DNA from: Biomphalaria glabrata
Taxonomy: Eukaryota; Mollusca; Gastropoda; Planorbidae
Direction of reading: 5' to 3'
Assembly (NCBI RefSeq): GCF_947242115.1
Contig: NC_074720.1
Location: forward strand, 44,318,271 to 44,382,270
DNA: 64,000 bases
This document shows, piece after piece, positions 1 to 10,276 of this stretch. Position numbers and translations under genes: made by a program. The notes beneath the pieces are model-generated. The model did no database searches and was not told where the DNA came from. It worked only from the letters and a program-made list of their open reading frames with translations. Every line of letters starts with the position of its first letter. The stretch's first letter is position 1.

Positions 1-1329
1 ACAATCTCCGAGGAGGGCTAGAACCATGGAGGACCTCCAATCATCTAGCAGTTACCAGGAACTAGACATCTACCAAAACCATCCAGGTCCCCAAAAAAGA
101 ACCTTTAATGTCAGCATTGCTATCTCGCATCTTTACCCAAGGTTTATACAATTAAATAAGCCTCTCCCAGAGCCCACCCAGATTCCTTTCTATAATCGCG
201 ATCACAAAAAATTCTAGATTTAAGATCTACACATATTTGAGACCAAGGCTTTTTTTCAAAGACAAAGATCATCACTGACTTGCGTCTATCTCTCTCCTAC
301 AATACCACAAGATGACATAAAAACATTACAAAAAGATAAATTCAGAAGTGGAAGTAATTAAACTATTGAAGCAAAAATGAGTTGAAAGCTTTTAATACTG
401 AAACAAATTATAAATAAGCATGACATGACATGTAACATGTAATAGCAGCACTATGGTACCAAGGTTATTAATGAGAAAAGGGTGAAGAATATATGACGAA
501 ACATAAATAAGCTCTGAAGAGAGCTTGAACATATATAACTTGGCACCTTATATTTGTAACCTTTATTAACGTTATAGAGGACCTCAAGTAGTTGAAACCA
601 GTTGGAAAGATGCTGGAAACATTGCTAGCAACAGATGAGATATCTTTATGTCTATGACAGCTTGCCATCCAATTCCCCAATAAGCATAACAGTGCAGGAG
701 AATCTATCATAATCTATGTCAAATTAATATATATCTAGAATTCTTTCTAGAATAGTTTTGAAAACTGCTGGCTTAAATCAGATCTGCATATAAGCCCTAA
801 TCACACTTAAGTCTAGAGTTATGTAGATTAGAATCTTAGTAGACCATTTACAATCTTATCTTTATAAAACTTTATTGATTTTAATACTTTACTTTAGTGT
901 CTTTAGGCGAGTCTAAATTCTACATCTAGTCTCTATCAAGACTAGTGCTTTTTTTTTTTCCTTCTGGCACCTTTTTCAATGTGATGAATGTGGGAAAAAA
1001 TTATTACTTTTCTTGTAGTCTAGATCTAGATAAGTCACATCTAGATCATTATAATAAGTCTAGATTCAATATCTACAATCTAGCCTAGTTTTCTTGGCTG
1101 ATTCAGCGCCTTCATAATAAGTAGCAGCTAGGCTGCTAGCAGTGAGTAGCAGAATCTGAGTCTTGACAATCTATCTAGATCTAGCGTAGCAGTAGAATTG
1201 CTAGAATTGAGTACAATCTACTCTAGCTGCTACTACTAGATTTTTTTCTAGGTCTATAAACTCTATACTACTACAGTACTAGACCTATCTATCTATAATC
1301 TAGTACTACTACTAGTACTAGTAGTGACC
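1..1329. other. No gene recognised; becomes CTAG-rich
   Basis: I see no exon, RNA gene or complete element here. Short open frames occur but show no family resemblance and no splice context. From about 720 the sequence is dominated by CTAG, TCTAGA and AGATCT words, a composition that recurs at 1490-1930 and 29280-29930 and resembles planorbid snail intergenic DNA. Confidence 0.5.
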
Positions 1330-1490
1330 TTAAATCTTATCTTATTAACTTGACTTATATAATACTAATACACTACAGAGTAGAGACGTTACTTCAAAAA
1401 AGAAGATGATTACGTCCTAAGCCCTAAGGCTTAGTCATGCATATTAACCGATGACTTAAAAGTTAAATTCTGCCAAGTCACTGGTTTTCC
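1330..1490 (-). mobile_element. 5'-truncated LINE 3' end (tail family A)
   Basis: This matches the 3' end of a LINE seen seven times in the window (also 5090, 17230, 19765, 24372, 50081 and 57393). Shared landmarks are GACGTTACTTCAAAAAAGAA near the 3' terminus and the C-terminal codons for TSDLAEFKSLVNMHD. The better copy at 24372-24857 keeps about 140 codons, which look like the C-terminus of a Jockey/CR1-type ORF2. Only the last tens of codons and the short 3' UTR remain here. Confidence 0.7.
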
Positions 1491-1930
1491 TGGCTCTACT
1501 AGTCTAGTGACTGCACTAGTCTAGTGCTAGTATTGGCAGTACTGCACTCAGCACTGCTACACTTACACTGTAAGTTACAGTGCTAGTGCTAGACTGTAGA
1601 CTAGATCAGTAGACTGGACTGAGTAGTAGATCTAGAATAGATCTCTTTTAGTTTTATTTAAGTCTACTAGTACTATCATTGAGTTTGAGTATCATCATCA
1701 TCTATGATCTATAGATATAGACTGGACTAGTCTACTTATTCTACAACTTCTAGACTCTGACTCTATTATTAGTATTATCTATTCTCTAGTTCTAGGCCTA
1801 GGTCTAGAGTAGTCTAGACTATCTATTTTGATTATCTAATCACTAATCTTAATCTAGGCTAGGGAAGAAGTAGATCTAGCGATTATGCGAATTGGTCCTA
1901 GCAAAATTAGATCTAGTAAGTTAGTAAACA
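1491..1930. repeat. CTAG-dense low-complexity tract
   Basis: Very dense in TCTAG, CTAGT and AGATCT words on both strands, with no open frame of note. No fixed period is visible, so it is a compositional tract rather than a tandem array. Confidence 0.5.
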
Positions 1931-3120
1931 TTACTTAGATCTAAATAAATTTAACCATGAATAACTTTCTTACACTTGATCTTCCTCTAGATCAACATTA
2001 ATGTAGGAAACACGCACATTCATTGATAAGAGAATCCGGTCTTTAAATTATTTGATAGTACAATAGATTGCATTCCAACCTTTTGCTGTGAAGAGTGCTT
2101 GGTAAACATTTTAACGCAAATAACCGCAAGAAAAAAAAAAAAGAAAAAGCTAGTTTATATATGTCAGGGATTTTATTATTTTTATTTGTAATCATCGATA
2201 CCCCAGAAAGCAATCTACAGCTCGAATATTTTCAGACTTCTATTTACATGTCTTGGAAGATTCCAAAGATTTAACGATACATGTAGTGTTTTTTTTAAAT
2301 AGCTTTTGTATAAAGAAGAACTTTCGAACTTTAAATTAAACTGTAATATGCTAATCCAGCTCCGACCTGTATATTTTGACATATTTGATGCAAACAAAGC
2401 AATTGTCCGCCGGGATTTGTTTGAGTTTTCGTTTTTTTAATCTGTATTTTTAGAACCCCCGAAAGCAGAAACAACGCTATTAGTTTTGTGTGGAATGTCT
2501 GTCCGTCCGTCTGTCAGCCCGTCCCGTTTATATCTCGTAAACTAGAAAAGATAGTTAAAAATCCGACATCAAAATATTTTAAAACATTGAAAGTTCTGAT
2601 GCAACGGCTACTTTTTTTTTTCTGAAATCGAAAACTCTAATTTTTTAAATCATTTATGCAAGCAGTTTTTTTTTTTCATAAAAATACACGACTTTTACGA
2701 CTATTCACTATTAATAGTAACAAACACGGAAGGCTCCTTAGCAGGGGAAGTTACAATTTACCTTATTTTCAATACATTTATGCAGACGGTTTTAGATTTC
2801 TTGTCAAAAATTATTATTTTTTTTTTACATTTGTATTATTAAGTAAAGTAACTTCTATTATACTAACTACTACATTTACACACAAATAAAATTACTTTTT
2901 TTAAGAGAAAAAAAATCTATTTAGTAGGCTATACATATAAGTTGGACATAATTTAAAACAACAATTAATAAGTGGCTTTTCATATAATCGCGTGAACTGC
3001 AGCTACTATATACTAATGGCGATAGAACACTAAACTAAAGGAATTTTTTTTTTTTACGGTAATGTATTTTTTTCTTGAGGAGTAAGAGATTGTCCCTTTA
3101 CAAAACAATTAGAGCAATTA
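1931..3120. other. Gene-free AT-rich DNA with one dispersed-repeat block
   Basis: No gene is recognised. At about 2490-2560 a block with TGTCTGTCCGTCCGTCTGTC followed by ATATCTCGTAAACTAG looks like a piece of a dispersed repeat. A reverse, shorter GACAGACAGA-rich block lies near 12110. The rest is AT-rich with long T runs. Confidence 0.35.
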
Positions 3121-3149
3121 TATATTCATTATAAGACATTAGTTAGGCC

Positions 3150-3290
3150 TGGTTCACATTTAACTTCACATTCACTTTCACATATCCTTTGGTCTGTGAA
3201 CCGCTGGGGCACCACTCAAGATCCGTCAACCTTCTTTCTCTATTCTTCTCTGCCATTTGTCTTTGATAGAATTTCATTCTGATGTTCTTT
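3150..3290 (-). mobile_element. LINE 3'-end fragment related to the 43.7-kb LINE
   Basis: A stretch with GGGGCACCACTCAAGATC resembles the 3' terminal codons of the intact LINE at 43738-47172 (GGGGCACCAGGCAAGATT near 43778). Similarity covers roughly 80 bases and is then lost. It could be a truncated copy or a SINE that borrowed the LINE tail. Confidence 0.45.
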
Positions 3291-3439
3291 CTGACAAAAT
3301 TGAAGCCTGCCTTTTTACCTGCCTGGGGGGACCACTTCGGGGCCGATTTTGAGTTTGCGTCTACACACAAACTGTCTCTGTAACCTTGTTTTTATTAGTG
3401 AACGTTGTGTAATCATAACACATTTCCTACATTGTCTAC

Positions 3440-3730
3440 AAGGATCAATGGTCAGCACAACGACCAACCGCCTTTATATACTTTTCCCCAACTAATGTTT
3501 GTTTGTAAAATGTTTTACATGTTTCGGATGTTCCTTCAGAGTTGAAGATAGTTTACTTCCTAGTTCAAACCTCACGCAGGACGACGGGGGATGGGAGCGG
3601 GCAGGGTTTGAACCCTCGACCGTCGATAAATCCGAACGAGAGTCCAGCGCGCAAACCGCACGACCAGGCAGCCATTAAAGCTGGTTGGACAAACTCACAA
3701 CAATGGCGCAGAAGGCCTAAACCTTTCGAC
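3440..3730 (-). mobile_element. SINE-B copy split by a SINE-A insertion
   Basis: SINE-B is a tRNA-headed family best seen at 33411-33679. Its middle part (AACGACCAACCGCC, then ACTTTTCCCCAACTAATG) lies at about 3440-3500. Its next part (CATTAAAGCTGGTTGGAC) resumes after 3673. The intervening 3501-3673 is SINE-A, so this is a SINE inside a SINE. Confidence 0.6.
3501..3673 (-). mobile_element. SINE-A (tRNA-derived SINE)
   Basis: On the - strand this begins GGCTGCCTGGTCGTGCGGTT, a tRNA-like head with an A-box-like start. It continues to a B box (GGTTCAAACCC), then a tRNA-unrelated body ending in TGTAAAACATTTTACAAAC. About ten copies occur in the window (4516, 8649, 10690, 20233, 22654, 24260, 31217, 50203 and 51085). 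They are similar enough to point to fairly recent activity. It is not a functional tRNA gene: the cloverleaf is incomplete and the body is fused to it. Confidence 0.85.
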
Positions 3731-3958
3731 TAGCGTTTCAATAATAAAAAGCCTACATAGGCTTATATTCATACACTCGTAAGGAAATAAACAGGAAAAC
3801 AGGCACTCATTAGATAATATATTTTAACCCACAGACACTCGACCTTAAGGGAATATATTTGAAAATACAAACACTCGTAACAGGACCGGCTTTAGGCATA
3901 GGCAAACTAGACAGCCGCATTTGGCCACGAATTGGTGGGGGCTTCGCACAGGACTAAA

Positions 3959-3989
<31 letters not shown>

Positions 3990-4299
3990 AACAAAAATGC
4001 GAAACTTCAATCAGATCTCAAGTTAGAGCACTACGATTCAATGTTTACTAGATCTAGCGTAACACCGTCTCTACTCGTGACCTCATATCGAAGGCGCCGC
4101 TCTGCTACGGAAATAGCGAAGTAGAATTTCGGTTAGGCTATTTGTTGATATAGATCAGGGGTTCTCAACGTGTGGATCGCGACGCCTTTAGGGGTTGCCT
4201 AATACCATTATAAAATTATTATTATTTTTTTTTTCATATGAAATTTTTTTTTTCGTCTTTAACGTGTTGTGCTTATTTGCAGGGGCCTTACTATAAAAT

Positions 4300-4677
4300 G
4301 TTTTTTTTTTTTAATTTTTTTGTGTAAAATATTTTTTTTGTAAAATGTTTTTTGTAAAATGTTTTTTTTTATAAAATGTTTTTTTGTAAAATGTTTTTTT
4401 GTAAAATGTTTTTTTGTAAAATGTTTTTTTTTAAATGTTTTTTTGTAAAATGTTTTTTTATAAAATGTTTTTTTGTAAAATGTTTTTTTATAAAATGTTT
4501 TTTTGTAAAATGTTTTACATGTTTTGGATGTTCATTCAGAGTTGAAGATAATTTACTTCCTAGTTCAAACCTCCCGCAGGACGACGGGGGATGGGAGCGG
4601 GCAGGGTTTGAGCCCGGGACCATCGATAGGTGAAGTCCGAACGACAGTCCAGCGCGCGAACCGCACGACCAGGCAGC
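4300..4677 (-). mobile_element. SINE-A with an expanded 3' tail microsatellite
   Basis: The body at about 4516-4677 is SINE-A. Its 3' tail motif (TTTGTAAAATG) has expanded leftward into about 15 imperfect 13-14-bp units (TTTTTTGTAAAATG and TTTTTTATAAAATG) at about 4300-4515. The apparent Lys/Phe/Cys-rich open frames across it on both strands follow from the repeat and are not genes. Confidence 0.75.
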
Positions 4678-4679
4678 TT

Positions 4680-5089
4680 TATTACCAATAGCCTATCGTA
4701 GTAATATAAGATTATTAATATTACATTATTATTAAACAATCATGAAACTATCATCAAGTATCAATACATGAAATAAATAGTGGGGATAACAAATATAGAT
4801 CTAAGAACACCAACACCAAGCCAGAGGATACTGATGGCACTTTACCAGAGTTCTTGTGAATGTAACATCATTATTTCAACATGATTTGTAGGCTATTAGT
4901 AGTTACTTCTTTTGTGGGTTTTTTTTTTATAATTGTTATTCGAAATTAGTTGTTGTGGACCACATCTTCGTTGTTACAGAATAGCCTACAAGTCAAGAAA
5001 GAGTAACAATATAAACTAAAACAATTAATTCCACTTTTTAGATTTTTTGACCAAAAAAAAATTTTTTTTTTACATTTGTATTGTTAAGC
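4680..5089. other. Gene-free stretch inside the nested hAT
   Basis: AT-rich sequence with no recognised gene or repeat family. It may be original sequence of the inner hAT or of a decayed insertion. Confidence 0.35.
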
Positions 5090-5235
5090 TAGCCAGGAAA
5101 ACCAGTGACTTGGCAGAATTTAAGTCATTGGTTAATATGCATGACTGAATGCATGACTGAATGCATGACGCGTAAGACGTAATGATCTTCTTTTTTTGAA
5201 GTAACGTCTGTATTATATAAGATAAATACAGACTA
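5090..5235 (+). mobile_element. LINE 3' end, tail family A
   Basis: Starts GCTAGCCAGGAAAACCAGTG and continues through the last ORF2 codons (LARKTSDLAEFKSLVNMHD) to GAAGTAACGTCTGTATTATA. A small local duplication of CTGAATGCATGA is visible near 5145-5165. It is heavily 5'-truncated. Confidence 0.7.
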
Positions 5236-5399
5236 AATTAATACGCGGTAGTTCTTGAAGCTTCCCATTTGCTTGCTCTCAGAAAGTGCTAGAGCTGTGA
5301 AAGCTCACATTACCAGAGTTCTTGTGTACGGCAAAGTACATTGCATGAGTTATGATTGGAGTCGAATCATGAATAAATTAAGTTCAATTTCTATATCTA

Positions 5400-6542
5400 T
5401 TGACACTCTTCACAGAAGATTATTAATCAGGTAATTCAGGAAATGATGTATAAATCAGGTAATTCAGGAAATGGTGTATCAATCAGGTAATTCAGGAAAT
5501 GATGTATCAATCAGGTAATTCAGGAAATGGTGTATCTATCAGGTAATTCAGGAAATGATGTATCAATCAGGTAATTCAGGAAATGGTGTATCAATCAGGT
5601 AATTCAGGAAATGATGTATCAATCAGGTAATTCAGGAAATGGTGTATCAATCAGGTAATTCAGGAAATGGTGTATCAATCAGGTAATTCAGGAAATGACG
5701 TATCAATCAGGCAATTCAGGAAATGATGTATCAATCAGGTAATTCAGGAAATGATGTAATAATCAGGTAATTCAGGAAATGATGTATCAATCAGGTAATT
5801 CAGGAAATGATGTAATAATCAGGTAATTCAGGAAATGATGAATCAATCAGGTAATTCAGGAAATGATGAATCAATCAGGTAATTCTGGAAATGATGTATC
5901 AATCAGGCAATTCAGGAAATGATGTATCAATCAGGTAATTCAGGAAATGGTGTATCAATCAGGTAATTCAGGAAATGGTGTATCAATCAGGTAATTCAGG
6001 AAATGATGTATCAATCATGTAATTCAGGAAATGATGTATCAATCAGGTAATTCAGGAAATGATGTAATAATCAGGTAATTCAGGAAATGATGTATCAATC
6101 AGGTAATTCAGGAAATGATGTAATAATCAGGTAATTCAGGAAATGATGAATCAATCAGGTAATTCAGGAAATGATGAATCAATCAGGCAATTCAGGAAAT
6201 GATGTATCAATCAGGTAATTCAGGAAATGGTGTATCAATCAGGTAATTCAGGAAATGGTGTATCAATCAGGTAATTCAGGAAATGATGTATCAATCATGT
6301 AATTCAGGAAATGATGTATCAATCAGGTAATTCAGGAAATGATGTATCAATCAGGTAATTCAGGAAATGATGTAATAATCAGGTAATTCAGGAAATGATG
6401 TATCAATCAGGTAATTCAGGAAATGATGAATCAATCAGGTAATTCTGGAAATGATGTATCAATCAGGGAATTCAGGAAATGATGTATCAATCAGGCAATT
6501 CAGGAAATGATGTATCAATCAGGTAATTCAGGAAATGATGTC
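5400..6542. repeat. 28-bp minisatellite, about 40 units
   Basis: The unit reads ATCAGGTAATTCAGGAAATG followed by ATGTATCA, period 28, nearly uninterrupted. Variants (GGTGTA, GATGTAATA, GATGAATC, ATCATGTAAT) recur in the same order, which shows block duplication: the series at about 5900-6180 is repeated at about 6180-6450. Stops occur in every frame, and 28 is not a multiple of three, so it is non-coding. There are no unique spacers, so it is not a CRISPR array. Confidence 0.95.
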
Positions 6543-6690
6543 TGTTCCTTTTTCAATATTTAGCATCCAGCTTGATGACTCCACAGACTTTTAAAATTGT
6601 TCTCAGTTACTGGTTTACTTAAGATACATACATAATGGCGAGTTTAAAGATTAGTTTTAAAGCACACCTCCTGAAACGCCCTCTACAGCA
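6543..6690. other. Unassigned spacer between arrays
   Basis: Nothing recognised between the 28-bp array and the 16-bp array. Confidence 0.3.
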
Positions 6691-6694
6691 CATG

Positions 6695-6788
6695 GTGTAA
6701 CAAAATAACGCGGACAAATAGCGCCGACAAAACTGCGCCGACAAAATAGCACCGACAAAATAGCGCCCACAAAATAGCGCGGACTAAT
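6695..6788. repeat. Short 16-bp array (ACAAAATAGCGCCGAC)
   Basis: About six imperfect units of ACAAAATAGCGCCGAC. An inverted, decayed counterpart (GCGCTATTTTGTCTTGCACT) lies at about 9340-9375. Inverted arrays of one motif around 2.6 kb suggest subterminal repeats of an unidentified DNA element containing the 81-bp array, but no target duplication was found. Confidence 0.6.
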
Positions 6789-6966
6789 ATATGATGTTTA
6801 TAAAAGTACCGGATTTTAGTAAGTGAAGGTCCTGGGCAGTATTTTTTGTTGAGTGTTGAGGTCTCTATCTTCTTCTATATTATTACATCTAGAAGAATGC
6901 CATATTTGCAGAGGAAGAGTGTCGGCCTACTTTAAATTGTATTTCATTCTGCATTTTCACCAATGC

Positions 6967-8372
6967 TTAAAAATAAATAAAATATAGAAGTGAAGCTAGG
7001 TGCTGAAACAAATGATGATACAGAAGCTTCAGCTGGGTATGGGCTGTGGACGTAAATATAGAAGTGAAGCTAGGTGCTGAAACAAATGATGATACAAAAG
7101 CTTCAGTGGGGATGGGCAATAAATTTGTGGACGTAAATATAGAAGTGAAGCTAGGTGCTGAAACAAATGATGATACAAAAGCTTCAGTGGGGATGGGCAA
7201 TAAATTTGTGGACGTAAATATAGAAGTGAAGCTAGGTGCTGAAACAAATGATGATACAAAAGCTTCAGTGGGGATGGGCAATAAATTTGTGGACGTAAAT
7301 ATAGAAGTGAAGCTCGGTGCTGAAACAAATGATGATACAAAAGCTTCAGTGGGGATGGGCAATAAATTTGTGGACGTAAATATAGAAGTGAAGCTCGGTA
7401 CTGAAACAAATGATGATACAGAAGCTTCAGTGGGGATGGGCAATAAATTTGTGGACGTAAATATAGAAGTGAAGCTAGGTGCTGAAACAAATGATGATAC
7501 AAAAGCTTCAGTGGGGATGGGCAATAAATTTGTGGACGTAAATATAGAAGTGAAGCTCGGTGCTGAAACAAATGATGATACAGAAGCTTCAGTGGGGATG
7601 GGCAATAAATTTGTGGACGTAAATATAGAAGTGAAGCTAGGTGCTGAAACAAATGATGATACAAAAGCTTCAGTGGGGATGGGCAATAAATTTGTGGACG
7701 TAAATATAGAAGTGAAGCTCGGTGCTGAAACAAATGATGATACAGAAGCTTCAGTGGGGATGGGCAATAAATTTGTGGACGTAAATATAGAAGTGAAGCT
7801 AGGTGCTGAAACAAAAGATGATACAAAAGCTTCAGTGGGGATGGGCAATAAATTTGTGGACGTAAATATAGAAGTGAAGCTCGGTGCTGAAACAAATGAT
7901 GATACAAAAGCTTCAGTGGGGATGGGCAATAAATTTGTGGACGTAAATATAGAAGTGAAGCTCGGTGCTGAAACAAATGATGATACAGAAGCTTCAGTGG
8001 GGATGGGCAATAAATTTGTGGACGTAAATATAGAAGTGAAGCTAGGTGCTGAAACAAATGATGATACAAAAGCTTCAGTGGGGATGGGCAATAAATTTGT
8101 GGACGTAAATATAGAAGTGAAGCTCGGTGCTGAAACAAATGATGATACAGAAGCTTCAGTGGGGATGGGCAATAAATTTGTGGACGTAAATATAGAAGTG
8201 AAGCTAGGTGCTGAAACAAAAGATGATACAAAAGCTTCAGTGGGGATGGGCAATAAATTTGTGGACGTAAATATAGAAGTGAAGCTAAGTGCTGAAACAA
8301 ATGATGATACAGAAGCTTCAGTGGGGATGGGCAATAAATTTGTGGACGTAAATATAGAAGTGAAGCTCGGTG
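6967..8372. repeat. 81-bp minisatellite, about 17 units, open in three frames
   Basis: The unit starts GTGGACGTAAATATAGAAGT and contains ATGATGATACAAAAGCTTCA. The period is 81, a multiple of three without stops in several frames. It therefore yields long apparent ORFs on both strands: 498 codons on + (27-aa unit VDVNIEVKLGAETNDDTKAS plus seven residues), and 482 and 452 codons on -. Units alternate between GCTAGG/ACAAAAG and GCTCGG/ACAGAAG types. A block of four (including an ACAAAAGATG variant) recurs five units later, giving a 405-bp higher-order period. No flanking exon, signal peptide or conserved domain is present, so I treat it as non-coding. Confidence 0.9.
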
Positions 8373-8648
8373 TATTTGTTTCAGCACCTATATGTAATGT
8401 ATTTATGTTGTCCACTTGTCATTATGAGAGATACACAATTAGATACAGCCATTGTTTGTCTAATACATGCCTAACGGCTGTCTGTGTCGGCTCTATTGAA
8501 GTTGTTGGTGAACGAATGTGGCGAGGTGGGGGGGGGGGCTAGCTAGGGCATGTGACCATTGACCACTGGGGTGGTAATTTGCATACGAGCGAAATGACTC
8601 TGTATCAGAAGAATGTTTTTAGACATTCCGACGGTCTAGACTAGTGTT
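8373..8648. other. Flank of the 81-bp array with a short inverted unit piece
   Basis: Directly after the last unit, ATTTGTTTCAGCACC (about 8368-8383) is the reverse complement of GGTGCTGAAACAAAT from the array, so the array ends in a small inverted copy. Beyond it is a G-run near 8527-8540 and no gene. Confidence 0.5.
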
Positions 8649-8819
8649 TGTTTGTTTGATTTACACGTTTCGGATGTTCCTTCGGAGTTGAAGATAGTTT
8701 ACTTCCTAGTCCAAACCTCCCGCAGGACGACGGGGGATGGGAGCGGGCAGGGTTTGAACCCTCGACCGTCGATAAATCCGAACGACAGTCCAGCGCGCAA
8801 ACCGCACGACCATGCAGCC
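8649..8819 (-). mobile_element. SINE-A
   Basis: Nearly full copy of the family described at 3501. The 3' tail is altered (TTTGTTTGATTTACACG) and the head CAGGCAGCC has one change. Confidence 0.85.
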
Positions 8820-8822
8820 ATC

Positions 8823-9005
8823 CTAGTCTAGAGGTTAAGTTCGCTAGGCGGTGTTGTTGTTTCCAGGGTCACTGGTTCGAGCCTTGGTCGGCGCAGCCCC
8901 TTATTTTTGTCGCATTTAACTCACTACTTTCTCTCATTTAATAACGTGGTCCCTGGTGCTGCTGTTTATTTATGTTTAATATGTATGTACCAATAAAATA
9001 AATTA
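8823..9005 (+). mobile_element. tRNA-headed SINE of a different family (SINE-D)
   Basis: Begins CTAGTCTAGAGGTTAAG, an A-box-like head. About 45 bases on it has GGTTCGAGCCT, a good B box, then an AT-rich body ending in CCAATAAAATAAA. No acceptor-stem pairing is evident, so it is read as a SINE head rather than a tRNA gene. Single copy in this window. Confidence 0.5.
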
Positions 9006-10013
9006 CTTGCTAACAAATTATGTTTTTGAAATGTGGTGATCCCGTGAGTGTGAGTAAATCTAACAAGTAAAACTATGTGTAATTGAACATTTGAAGTGCA
9101 CTTCTGGAATATAATATATTTTGAAATCACTCATTTAAGCTTCTTATAAATCTTGCATAATGTTTGCATAATCATATTTTAAGATATTTAAAGTGTTTCC
9201 TGCGAAATGACTGAAAAATGTTAATATTAAAATAAAATAAAAATATTGTCTATTTGTCTCTAATCATATTTTAAAAGGACTGAAAATAATTTTACGATAA
9301 AGTATATCTTGCAAAAGGACTGAAAATGTTTTTTTTTTTCTGCGCTATTTTGTCTTGCACTATTTTGTTCGCACTTTTTTTTCGGGGTACCGTGTAAAAG
9401 ACCTTTTGTGGTGGCTGCACATGTCAAGCTCTTAAATGATTTCTCTTCAATGTCAGTTAAACAAATCTGGATCATTTGTTTGCAGTCATTCTGCTCTATT
9501 TAAGAATTTTTAAGACTTCCTCTTCCATTTCCAGCAACATATCTTTGTGACACATGATTTTTCTGCCTGACAGTATTAATTCTAAATACAGAAATGAACT
9601 TGATGCAGAAGATGTGAATTCCTAATCTATTGAAATAAAAACAAGCTCAACCTTCGCACTAACTTTGGCGTGTTTGAAAATACTGTTGCAACAGTTTTGT
9701 AGCAATATAGTTTGCAGTATCGTTTTTCATGCTTATTATAGCAATATGCCTACTTTTCAAATAGTCAGTTATGAAGCCTATGCAACATGAATATTATAAA
9801 CACGCAATAGAAAAGTAAATAAAAGATTCACTTTTTTTTGTTATTTAAGCGCAAATTAATTTTACAGTAAATAAAGTTACTTGCAATGTTCCGTTTTTAA
9901 CAATGGAATTAATATTATGGAGATTATATATATATACCGGTACATAATGATGACGATTTTATAACACAAGCTAAATCACATTTACCTAAGCCAATAAACG
10001 AGACAAACGACAC
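9006..10013. other. Gene-free AT-rich part of the inner hAT
   Basis: No gene. AAAAGGACTGAAAAT occurs twice (about 9273 and 9313), a local duplication, followed by the inverted GCGCTATTTTGT motif noted at 6695. Confidence 0.35.
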
Positions 10014-10172
10014 TAGCTCCAGCTGGAATAACCTGCCCAGTGTGCGGCCGAACATTCCGGGCTCACATAGGTCTCACCAGCCACATGAGGAGGCATAAAA
10101 CCCTAGTGCAAAGCCCTCAGCCCCCCTGGACGACAAAGTGGTCAACGTCGAACCACGATGGACGAACTATAT
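10014..10172 (+). mobile_element. LINE ORF2 3' end encoding a C2H2-like finger
   Basis: Translates as TCPVCGRTFRAHIGLTSHMR then RHK, a C-x2-C-x12-H-x3-H finger typical of the C-terminus of some mollusc LINEs. The same segment occurs at about 23690-23830, and a relative ends the ORF at 18083-18748. Heavily 5'-truncated. Confidence 0.65.
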
Positions 10173-10276
10173 AGTTAAACGAGAAATAATTTTATGGTGG
10201 GGGGTGGGGGGGGGGTTCGCCGTCTACTGGAAAATTGTATTAGGGGCTAAAAAGGTTGAGAACCGCTGATATAGAT

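Larger units (their letters stand above)
4156..10268. mobile_element. Inner hAT element, 6.1 kb, nested in the outer one
   Basis: It starts CAGGGGTTCTCAACGTGTGG and ends AAAAAGGTTGAGAACCGCTG, the hAT ends seen in the short elements at 12262 and 16756. Both sides carry a perfect 8-bp duplication, ATATAGAT (4148-4155 and 10269-10276). Inside are a SINE-A with an expanded tail, a LINE tail, a 28-bp array, a 16-bp array, an 81-bp array, another SINE-A, a different tRNA-headed SINE and a LINE 3' end. No transposase codons are seen, so the present element is non-autonomous and its size comes from later insertion and array growth. Confidence 0.8.

Noticed and set aside
3501-3673. SINE-A copies as tRNA genes
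   Set aside because: A and B boxes are present, but the acceptor stem does not pair and a fixed body is fused; ten dispersed copies mean a SINE. The same applies to 8823.
4369-4633. Lys/Phe/Cys-rich small ORFs
   Set aside because: They arise from the expanded SINE tail microsatellite on both strands.
5400-6542. CRISPR-like array of 28-bp repeats
   Set aside because: Units are contiguous with no spacers, and the DNA is eukaryotic; it is a minisatellite. The same holds for 25551-26620.
7046-8542. 498-codon + frame and two long - frames as protein genes
   Set aside because: All three follow from a stop-free 81-bp repeat; no exon context, domain or unique sequence supports translation.
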